Positions 26,184 through 32,245 of a stretch of 32,245 nucleotides of DNA are shown one piece after another (the first letter of the stretch is position 1; each line of letters starts with the position of its first letter). The position numbers were made by a program, and so were the translations under genes. Source of the DNA: Hellea sp. (lineage in GTDB: Bacteria > Pseudomonadota > Alphaproteobacteria > Caulobacterales > Maricaulaceae); NCBI GenBank assembly GCA_020628425.1, contig JAHDEZ010000032.1, forward strand, positions 1 to 32,245, written 5' to 3'. The notes under the pieces were generated by a model, which made no database searches, had not been told where the DNA came from, and saw nothing but the letters and a program-made list of their open reading frames with translations.

Positions 26184-26650
26184 GTAATTCTGGCGTCAAC
26201 GAAGACTATCACAAACGACGCAGTCGCGCGCGTATGGCCGCGGTTCAAGCTCTGTATCAAATGGATATCAGTGGCACCCAGATCAATACAGTTGTTGAGG
26301 AATTTACCCAGCACCGATTGGATCCTGGTAAGACTGATACCGATTTTTTTGAAGACGTTTTGAAAGGCGTAATTCAGTTCCAGGAAGAGCTCGATACAGA
26401 TATTGCAGAGCACTTGTCTGAAAAGTGGTCTATGAAACGTCTCGATATGACTTTGCGCGCGATCATGCGGGCGGGAACATATGAGGTTTCCCGTCGCCCG
26501 GATATCCCAGCATTAGTTATAATCGATGAATATGTTTCCATTGCGGCTGATTTTTTTGAACAAAGTGAGCCGGCTTTTGTGAATGGTGTGCTGGATAAAT
26601 ATGCGAAAAAAGTCCGGGCGGCAGAGTTTGGGCTCGTCGGTAGTCCGTGA
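26180..26650 (+). CDS. nusB: Transcription antitermination protein NusB
   Basis: 156 residues, all-helical. With NusE (S10) it binds boxA of nascent rRNA and prevents premature termination. [20 protein letters not shown] and the C-terminal [13 protein letters not shown] and [14 protein letters not shown] are typical. It overlaps ribH by 4 nt and thiL by 4 nt; the ribH-nusB-thiL order is widely conserved in Proteobacteria. Confidence 0.96.
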   Translation: MSNSGVNEDYHKRRSRARMAAVQALYQMDISGTQINTVVEEFTQHRLDPGKTDTDFFEDVLKGVIQFQEELDTDIAEHLSEKWSMKRLDMTLRAIMRAGTYEVSRRPDIPALVIIDEYVSIAADFFEQSEPAFVNGVLDKYAKKVRAAEFGLVGSP

Positions 26651-27582
26651 ATGAATTTGACCTGATTGGCCGTTATTTTGCGCCCTTGGCGGGGCCTGAA
26701 GGGCAGGGGCTTCTGGACGATGCTGCCCATTTTTCACCAACCCCCGGTTTTGACTTGGTCCTCACAAAAGACTCTATGGTGGAGGGGGTTCATTTTCCAA
26801 ATGGTGAATATGGTGCGGGTGTTGCAGAGCGATTATTGCGGGTGAATCTCTCAGACTTAGCAGCAAAAGCCGCGTCACCGCGTGGATATCTTTTGTCGCT
26901 GGCTTGGCCGAAACAAATTGATGTGGCGCGGATGGCCGATTTTGCAGCCGGGCTCAAATCCGCGGGGGAACAGTTTGGAATTAAGCTCTGGGGCGGAGAT
27001 ACGGTTTCTATCGACGGTCCCGCTGTATTTTCTGCAACATTGATCGGGGAGTGCCCAGAGGGCATGGCTGTCAAAAGACGCGGGGCTATGCCGGGACATG
27101 ATATTTGGCTCACAGGGTTTTTGGGGAAAGGGTATTTTGGTTTGCGTGCCATAACCGAATCAAAAGGCAATAGCGACATTTTCTACAAACCGCCTCCACG
27201 GCTTGAGATTAAATCAATATTGAGAACATTTGCCAGTGCCTCCGTTGATATATCTGATGGATTTGCTTCAGATTTGTCTCATGTTTTGAAAGCCAGCCAC
27301 GTGTCGGCTAGTGTGGATATTGATAAGTTGAATTTTCCTGACGAACTCACTCAATGGCTTCAATCCCACGCAGGAGATATCCGAACCTTACTTAGTCACG
27401 GTGACGATTATGAGGTTATATTTACCGCCCATTCGGAACATCGGGCGGGGATAGAAAGCGCCGCCAGCTCTTTGCCTTTCGATGTCACAAGAGTAGGGAG
27501 CTGTAAACTAGGTGAAGGCCTTAACCTGCTAAAAGACGGGCAGCCTTTTGAGTTGCGAAAAACCGGATTTTCTCATTTCTAG
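26647..27582 (+). CDS. thiL: Thiamine-monophosphate kinase
   Basis: 311 residues, GTG start overlapping the nusB stop (GTGA). It phosphorylates thiamine monophosphate to the cofactor thiamine diphosphate. Metal and ATP motifs are present: DDAAHF (the first Gly of the usual GDDAA is Leu here), TKDSMVEGVHF, NLSDLAAKAA, WGGDTVS, SVDISDGFASDLSHVL and SHGDDYEVIFT. It is the last gene of the operon; a bidirectional terminator follows. Confidence 0.95.
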   Translation: MNEFDLIGRYFAPLAGPEGQGLLDDAAHFSPTPGFDLVLTKDSMVEGVHFPNGEYGAGVAERLLRVNLSDLAAKAASPRGYLLSLAWPKQIDVARMADFAAGLKSAGEQFGIKLWGGDTVSIDGPAVFSATLIGECPEGMAVKRRGAMPGHDIWLTGFLGKGYFGLRAITESKGNSDIFYKPPPRLEIKSILRTFASASVDISDGFASDLSHVLKASHVSASVDIDKLNFPDELTQWLQSHAGDIRTLLSHGDDYEVIFTAHSEHRAGIESAASSLPFDVTRVGSCKLGEGLNLLKDGQPFELRKTGFSHF

Positions 27583-27603
27583 AAATAAGGAAGCTTCAAA
27601 TGA

Positions 27604-27639
27604 AAAACCCGGCACCGCTTTAAACGGATACCGGGTTTT
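27604..27639. terminator. Bidirectional terminator between thiL and bamE
   Basis: AAAACCCGG (27604-27612) pairs with CCGGGTTTT (27631-27639), with an inner CCG/CGG helix. The T-run on either strand allows termination of both converging genes. Confidence 0.9.
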
Positions 27640-27662
27640 CAAAGGCTGAAGTCGGCGCCGTA

Positions 27663-28166
27663 TTAGCGGCCGCCAGGACCTCCGCCTCCCCCTGGGACAT
27701 CTTGTTGCCCACCAATTCTGTCTGTTGGCAGTCGGCCAAGTGTACCGAATATTTGTTCAAGGATAGATACTTCACGACCGCGTGTCGGTGTTTTACGGTC
27801 AACGTAATTGACATATTGGCCATCTTCGATGCCGTATTCTGCGACTTGAACAACTTGGCCGTCACCATTGAATGAAATAGCCGTGATAGACCTTTCCTCG
27901 ATTTTAGGACGCAGATAGGCAAACCGCTGGCGTGTCTGAGACATATAATACCAGGTATCCGTCTCCAGCTCTTCGTCAAACGTGCCCTTAACAGACGGGT
28001 TGCCTAAGCGCGCCAGGACACTGGCTTTTGTATCGCTGCCTTCTTCCACGGCCTGTGGCTTGTCGGCCGTTGCGATATAACCGTGGTTCCGAAGAGTCGG
28101 ATTACAAGCAGTTAAAAACAATCCAGAAAGAGCGAGAGCAAAGAGTTTGGTTGTGGGTTTTGTCAT
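27663..28166 (-). CDS. bamE: BamE/SmpA-family outer-membrane assembly lipoprotein
   Basis: 167 residues from the chosen start. BamE is a lipoprotein of the BAM complex that inserts beta-barrel proteins into the outer membrane. The ATG at 28166 gives a short lipoprotein signal ending in LFLTAC, so the lipidated cysteine is about residue 21; the open frame to 28214 adds a tail that would spoil it. ASVLARLGNPSVKGTFDEE and WYYMSQTRQRFAYLRPKI are the family core. The C-terminus is a Gly/Pro-rich tail (PGGGGGPGGR), probably flexible. Divergent from the bc1 chaperone gene. Confidence 0.9.
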   Translation of the reverse strand: MTKPTTKLFALALSGLFLTACNPTLRNHGYIATADKPQAVEEGSDTKASVLARLGNPSVKGTFDEELETDTWYYMSQTRQRFAYLRPKIEERSITAISFNGDGQVVQVAEYGIEDGQYVNYVDRKTPTRGREVSILEQIFGTLGRLPTDRIGGQQDVPGGGGGPGGR

Positions 28167-28258
28167 TTTGTCACTTAGCGGCAAATCAATTGCAATGGCA
28201 GTAGCCAAACCCATCTAATCATGCAAGTGTTCTTGTGTAATTAATCTGATGGAAAAAC

Positions 28259-28810
28259 ATGAATTTTATTAAATCTTTTCTGCGCGGCGGACCGCCGTTA
28301 GCACCCGAATATGGGATTTACCGGAAAGTGATGAATCAGTCTCGCCAAAAGGAATTTTACGGGGAAGGCCGGTTTATCGACAGCTATGATGGACGTCTTG
28401 ATTGTTTGACCTTGCATATGGCAGCGCTCATGGATGGGAGTCGCTATCTGGATGAGCAAAAACATGGCGATACCGTCCGGGCCTCTAACTTCTGCCAGAG
28501 CCTTTTTGATGTGATGGTCAAAGACTTTGACACGGCGCTCAGGGAAGAAGGGTTTACCGATTCGGGTGTGAAACGCCGCATTAAGCCTATGGTTGGGCGT
28601 TTTTATGCACGTCTGAAACAATTTACAGAAAACCTGGGCGATGAGGAGGGCTTGCGCGCCGCTATTCATGATGATGGGGCCGGAGCGACCGATGAAAAAT
28701 TTGTGAAATCGGCAGCAAGATACGCAATGAAATTCCACGAAGAGCTCAAAAGCGGTGACATTGCCCAGATCTATGACGGTAGTTTTAATTTCCCGGCTTT
28801 TGCCAACTGA
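28259..28810 (+). CDS. Ubiquinol-cytochrome c chaperone (CBP3-like)
   Basis: 183 residues. Family members help cytochrome b of the bc1 complex to assemble. The signature YRKVMNQSRQKEFYGEGR, DSYDGRLDCLTLHMAALMD and the central DVMVKDFDTALREEG are clear. GGA precedes the ATG as a weak ribosome site. In many alphaproteobacteria a DUF177 (YceD-like) gene, often with rpmF, lies between this gene and plsX; here only 56 nt separate them. Confidence 0.88.
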   Translation: MNFIKSFLRGGPPLAPEYGIYRKVMNQSRQKEFYGEGRFIDSYDGRLDCLTLHMAALMDGSRYLDEQKHGDTVRASNFCQSLFDVMVKDFDTALREEGFTDSGVKRRIKPMVGRFYARLKQFTENLGDEEGLRAAIHDDGAGATDEKFVKSAARYAMKFHEELKSGDIAQIYDGSFNFPAFAN

Positions 28811-28866
28811 GCTATAGGCATTCGCCGTTTATTACTCTATAGGGGCGGCGGGAGAGAAAAGCGTTT

Positions 28867-29919
28867 ATGAGTAAACCTTTTATAATGTCGGTTGACGCCA
28901 TGGGCGGTGATAATGCCCCTGATATCGTCATCAATGGACTTGAGTACTATCTCAAGACCCAGGGTGCCGAACACGATGTCCGTTTCCTTATTCATGGTGA
29001 TGAACAAGCTATCTCCAATCTACTTGACAAAGCCCCGCTCACCAAAGCCCGGTCTGACGTATTGCACACGGACAAAGAAATCAGCATGGACGCTAAACCG
29101 TCTCACGCAGTTCGCAGAGGCAAAGACTCGAGTATGTGGAATGCAGTGGAAGCCGTAAAAGAAGGCAAGGCAGCTGTTGCTTTGTCTGCGGGGAATACGG
29201 GCGCATTAATGGGGATTTCCCTAGTGCAGTTGCGGACAATGATTGGTGTTCAAAGGCCCGCTATCGCGGCAATATGGCCCCAGCCTGAGGGTATGTGTGT
29301 CATGCTGGATATGGGGGCTAATGTTGATTGCAATGCGTCACATCTGACAGAATTCGCGGTTATGGGTGAGGCTTATTATCGGGCGCTATACCATAAAGAC
29401 AAGCCGAGTATTGGGTTGCTGAATGTGGGCACTGAAGAGCTCAAAGGTAACGCGACTATAAATATGGCCCATGAGCGGCTCCAGAATTCTAAATTGGGGC
29501 TGAACTATCGGGGTTATGTCGAAGGAAACGACATTTCCTTCGGTGATGTCGATGTGATCGTCACCGATGGATTTACCGGGAATATTGCCCTGAAAACGGC
29601 TGAAGGAACTGCAAAGCTGGTTGGTCATTATCTCAAGGCGTCCGTACAAGAATCCCTATGGTCAAAATTCACCTCTATGCTGAACTATGTTGGGTTTAAA
29701 CGGTTGAAAAAACGGCTAGATCCGCGCAGGGCTAATGGCGGTGTTTTCCTGGGACTTAATGGTGTCGTCATCAAAAGCCATGGTGGTACAGATGCCATAG
29801 GGTTTGCAAATGCTGTCAGTATCGGCGTCGAGCTCGCCGAATTTGACTTTTTGAACGAAGTCGAAGGGGCGCTCAATGCTTTGCATGACGAAGATGAAGA
29901 TATCGGATTTGTAGCATGA
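28867..29919 (+). CDS. plsX: Phosphate acyltransferase PlsX
   Basis: 350 residues. It converts acyl-ACP to acyl phosphate for phosphatidic acid synthesis at the membrane. [46 protein letters not shown] and [18 protein letters not shown] are diagnostic. A GGGAGAG ribosome site lies upstream. The last bases overlap fabH by 4 nt (ATGA), the usual plsX-fabH pairing. Confidence 0.97.
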   Translation: MSKPFIMSVDAMGGDNAPDIVINGLEYYLKTQGAEHDVRFLIHGDEQAISNLLDKAPLTKARSDVLHTDKEISMDAKPSHAVRRGKDSSMWNAVEAVKEGKAAVALSAGNTGALMGISLVQLRTMIGVQRPAIAAIWPQPEGMCVMLDMGANVDCNASHLTEFAVMGEAYYRALYHKDKPSIGLLNVGTEELKGNATINMAHERLQNSKLGLNYRGYVEGNDISFGDVDVIVTDGFTGNIALKTAEGTAKLVGHYLKASVQESLWSKFTSMLNYVGFKRLKKRLDPRRANGGVFLGLNGVVIKSHGGTDAIGFANAVSIGVELAEFDFLNEVEGALNALHDEDEDIGFVA

Positions 29920-30881
29920 CAAGTATTCGTTCCGTCGTCCAAGGCGTCGGGAGTTATCTGCCAAAGCGCGTAATGACGAATGAAGAACTATCTCAGATGG
30001 TTGACACCTCTGATGAATGGATTCGTGAACGCAGCGGAATCACGCAAAGGCACATTGCCGCCGATGACGAGTACACCTCAGACTTAGCCACGGCCGCCGC
30101 CCTCAAAGCCATAGAAAATGCTGGACTATCGCCACAGGATATAAATTTGATCATCGTTGCCACAACAACGCCGGATCTTACCTTTCCTTCGACAGCGACG
30201 ATAGTACAGGAAAAGCTTGGTATTCGTGACGGGGCAGCATTCGATATTCAAGCCGTTTGCAGTGGCTTTATTTATGCCATGCATGTTGCAGACTCGATGA
30301 TGAAGTCAGGCCTCTATGAGCATATTCTGGTTATCGGAGCAGAGACATTTTCGCGTATTCTCGATTGGACAGACAGGACGACATGTGTGCTTTTCGGAGA
30401 CGGTGCTGGTGCAATGGTATTGAAGCGCGCTGAGGGTGGCGAACAAGGCGTGTTGAATAATTTCATTCGATCCGACGGGCGTCATTGCGATTTGCTCTAT
30501 GTAGATGGTGGGCCGTCTCGAACCCAAACCGTTGGTAAAGTCCGCATGGTCGGAAAACAGGTTTTTCGATATGCGGTCAAAGACATTGCTGGCGCGATGC
30601 GGACATGCGTTGAACAAGCTGGACTTGATATTCAGGAGGTCAACTGGATGGTTCCCCATCAGGCAAACCAACGCATATTGGACGGCGTTGGTCGACAGCT
30701 TGGCCTGAAGTCCGAGCAAGTTATTTCGACGGTGGCACTACATGCCAATACCTCGGCGGCATCTGTACCTTTGGCATTCGATGTGGCAGTAAAAGATGGC
30801 CGGATCAAAAGAGGGGATCTGACGCTTTTAGAGGCATTTGGGGGCGGATTTACGTGGGGTGCCACGCTTTTACGCTATTAA
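29916..30881 (+). CDS. fabH: 3-oxoacyl-ACP synthase III
   Basis: 321 residues. It starts fatty-acid synthesis by condensing acetyl-CoA with malonyl-ACP. The catalytic triad is C115 ([10 protein letters not shown]), H248 (VPHQANQRI) and N278 ([12 protein letters not shown]). The C-terminal [13 protein letters not shown] is typical. Translationally coupled to plsX by a 4-nt overlap; an 86-nt spacer precedes ihfA. Confidence 0.98.
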   Translation: MTSIRSVVQGVGSYLPKRVMTNEELSQMVDTSDEWIRERSGITQRHIAADDEYTSDLATAAALKAIENAGLSPQDINLIIVATTTPDLTFPSTATIVQEKLGIRDGAAFDIQAVCSGFIYAMHVADSMMKSGLYEHILVIGAETFSRILDWTDRTTCVLFGDGAGAMVLKRAEGGEQGVLNNFIRSDGRHCDLLYVDGGPSRTQTVGKVRMVGKQVFRYAVKDIAGAMRTCVEQAGLDIQEVNWMVPHQANQRILDGVGRQLGLKSEQVISTVALHANTSAASVPLAFDVAVKDGRIKRGDLTLLEAFGGGFTWGATLLRY

Positions 30882-30918
30882 TTCGTTAAAATCCCTTCAG
30901 GGAACATCGTTTAACTAT

Positions 30919-30939
30919 TGAATTTAAACCGTAAATTCA
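30919..30939 (+). promoter_or_regulatory. Palindrome upstream of ihfA
   Basis: TGAATTTA (30919-30926), spacer AACCG, TAAATTCA (30932-30939): a perfect 8-bp inverted repeat ending 28 nt before the ihfA ATG. It may be an operator or an IHF/stress-regulator site. AT-richness makes chance possible but unlikely at 8 bp. Confidence 0.45.
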
Positions 30940-30967
30940 GTTATATGCCACCCATCAGGGGAACCAT

Positions 30968-31273
30968 ATGATAAAAAATACTGTTACCCGTGCAGACCTT
31001 GCGGAAGCACTTTATAGAGAGATAGGCTTGTCACGGACTGAGAGTGCCGCGCTCGTAGAGGCGGTTATTGATCAAGTTATTGAAGCGCTTATCCGTGGCG
31101 AAGTGGTTAAGCTTGCAGGCTTTGGAACATTTTCTCTGCGTGACAAAAAAGAACGAATCGGACGAAACCCGAAAACAGGCGAGGAAGTGCCCATAACGTC
31201 CCGGCGTGTATTGACCTTCAAACCCTCGCAAATGATGCGGGATCGTGTGGATGCGGCACTGAGCAAAAGATAA
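30968..31273 (+). CDS. ihfA: Integration host factor, alpha subunit
   Basis: 101 residues. With IhfB it bends DNA sharply at specific sites, serving replication, recombination and transcription. The DNABII arm [20 protein letters not shown] with the intercalating Pro is present, after [35 protein letters not shown] is the alpha-type N-terminus. A GGGGAA ribosome site precedes the ATG. The MerR gene follows after 8 nt. Confidence 0.95.
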   Translation: MIKNTVTRADLAEALYREIGLSRTESAALVEAVIDQVIEALIRGEVVKLAGFGTFSLRDKKERIGRNPKTGEEVPITSRRVLTFKPSQMMRDRVDAALSKR

Positions 31274-31281
31274 GGCCAGGC

Positions 31282-32106
31282 ATGCAGTCCAAGACAACGC
31301 GTGCATTTAGAACAATTAGCGAGGCGGCTGAAGAGCTTGACCTGCAGCCTCATGTATTGCGATTCTGGGAATCTAAGTTCCCAAGTTTTAAACCCATAAA
31401 ACGTGGAGGGGGCAGACGCTTCTATCGCCCCGAAGATATCGAGTTTTTACGCGGAATTAAAATACTGCTCCATGATGAGCGCCATCCCATCAAAGATGTT
31501 CAAAAGCTTATCCGAGTGAAAGGATCCGCCCGGGTTACGGAATTGGGGCGTTCCATCAAAAAGGCGGCTATTAAAAAGGACGTCAAAGATACGGTCCTCG
31601 TCCCGGAATATGTTCGCGGCACCCCGACCCGAACAAATATAGATGTAACAGAAGACAATCAAACGGACGAGTTCGAGGGGGAAAGTTTCTTCCCGCAGGA
31701 CGCTATTGCCGATGAATCTCAGGGTGATGATCAATCGGTGCCCGACAAAGATATCAACGAAGATTTATCCGAAGAAGCCACGTCCGAAGACACGGCGGAT
31801 ATTGAAGAAACGGTCGCCGCGATTGTAGATGGTTCGTCTGAGCCTGAACCCGCTCCCGAAGCCGTCGCTGATGTCGTCGAACCCATCATAGAACAGCCTG
31901 TTGAAGAATTAGAAGCCATAGCGGTTCCAGAAGAAGAGCCAGTGCGTGGTAAGGGATTGCTGGGGTCAATCCATTCCATCGAAGCAATGCCGAGCGGCCT
32001 GTCAGAGACCGAACGCAACGAGTTGGAACTCGCCCTTGCCAGACTTCAGGATCTACGGCGTCAATGGCAGAGCTTTAAGCAGGACACTCCGCCGCAATTA
32101 TCCTAA
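31282..32106 (+). CDS. MerR-family transcriptional regulator with a long acidic linker
   Basis: 274 residues. The N-terminal winged helix ([20 protein letters not shown], about 10-29, then [20 protein letters not shown]) and the following helix ([20 protein letters not shown]) are MerR-type. No effector domain follows. Instead there is an acidic low-complexity segment (about 120-225, rich in Glu, Asp, Ala, Pro) and a C-terminal helix ([20 protein letters not shown]). The position after ihfA is conserved in alphaproteobacteria; function is not established. No metal-binding cysteines are present, so a metal sensor is unlikely. Confidence 0.88.
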   Translation: MQSKTTRAFRTISEAAEELDLQPHVLRFWESKFPSFKPIKRGGGRRFYRPEDIEFLRGIKILLHDERHPIKDVQKLIRVKGSARVTELGRSIKKAAIKKDVKDTVLVPEYVRGTPTRTNIDVTEDNQTDEFEGESFFPQDAIADESQGDDQSVPDKDINEDLSEEATSEDTADIEETVAAIVDGSSEPEPAPEAVADVVEPIIEQPVEELEAIAVPEEEPVRGKGLLGSIHSIEAMPSGLSETERNELELALARLQDLRRQWQSFKQDTPPQLS

Positions 32107-32116
32107 TTCTTTGTAA

Positions 32117-32145
32117 TTGCCATGGGCGATAACTCTGACTATATA
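32117..32145 (+). promoter_or_regulatory. Sigma-70 promoter of tRNA-Pro
   Basis: TTGCCA (32117-32122) and TATATA (32140-32145) are spaced by 17 nt and lie 17 nt before the mature tRNA 5' end. This is among the best promoter matches in the window. Confidence 0.6.
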
Positions 32146-32162
32146 GCCGCTCCAAGTGGTCT

Positions 32163-32240
32163 CGGAGTGTGGCGCAGTCCGGTTAGCGCACTCGTCTGGG
32201 GGACGAGAGGTCGTTGGTTCAAATCCAATCACTCCGACCA
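32163..32240 (+). tRNA. tRNA-Pro (GGG)
   Basis: The acceptor CGGAGTG (32163-32169) pairs with CACTCCG (32230-32236), followed by A and an encoded CCA. The anticodon stem CTCGT/ACGAG encloses loop CTGGGGG, so the anticodon is GGG (32198-32200), reading proline CCC/CCU. The T-arm GTTGG/CCAATC with TTCAAAT is normal. Complete within the window. Confidence 0.95.
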
Positions 32241-32245
32241 CTTAT

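Noticed and set aside
28167..28214. Longer N-terminus for the BamE-like lipoprotein
   Set aside because: The extension would displace the lipoprotein signal from the N-terminus; ATG 28166 gives a normal signal and lipobox.

Overview
The window looks like a chromosomal segment of a moderate-GC alphaproteobacterium, probably from the Caulobacterales/Hyphomonadales side. Supporting signs are a PopZ-type polar organiser beside valS, an ALAS-type hemA, a metal-type HemB without zinc cysteines, a CBP3-type cytochrome bc1 chaperone, a RibB fused to a degenerate RibA domain, and the order plsX-fabH-ihfA-merR. Placement below class level is inference. The window is almost entirely coding; no stretch over 300 bases lacks a gene, and I see no phage, IS element or CRISPR array.

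Layout. 1-51: 5' part of a tRNA-Cys on the minus strand, cut by the window edge. 229-7058 (+): a PCMT-like methyltransferase, a TolC-family channel, a very long PopZ-like protein and valS; a strong hairpin plus T-run lies only 13 nt before valS. 7093-8936 (+): two tandem DUF3137-like proteins. 8933-16953 (-): seven genes with gaps of 4 nt or less or short overlaps, reading from the right: SLC13/TrkA-C permease, bpt, a TRAP transporter (dctP, dctQ, dctM), xth, and an unusual three-part membrane protein. 17049-19078 (+): a beta-hydroxyacid dehydrogenase with its own terminator, then an AraC-type regulator. 19075-20061 (-) and 20165-21403 (+): divergent hemB and hemA, which encode the first two steps of tetrapyrrole synthesis. 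21484-27582 (+): glyA-nrdR-ribD'-ribE-ribBX-ribH-nusB-thiL, one tight operon ending in a bidirectional terminator. 27663-28166 (-): bamE. 28259-32106 (+): bc1 chaperone, plsX-fabH, ihfA and a MerR-type regulator. 32163-32240 (+): tRNA-Pro(GGG).

How the genes fit together. Most are housekeeping: translation (valS, nusB, tRNAs), riboflavin, thiamine, heme, one-carbon and lipid synthesis, envelope assembly and DNA repair. The least ordinary items are: (i) the 435-residue protein at 8933-10240, which joins a cytosolic MAWG/WDDSVD/TTWHE domain to a DUF2145-like domain with a His...Asn-Cys-x-Glu pattern; (ii) the valS leader with mutually exclusive hairpins; (iii) a riboflavin cluster in which RibD has no deaminase half and the RibA half of RibBA has lost its zinc cysteines; (iv) a PopZ whose acidic linker is several-fold longer than in Caulobacter; and (v) the seven-gene transporter/N-degron/repair operon.
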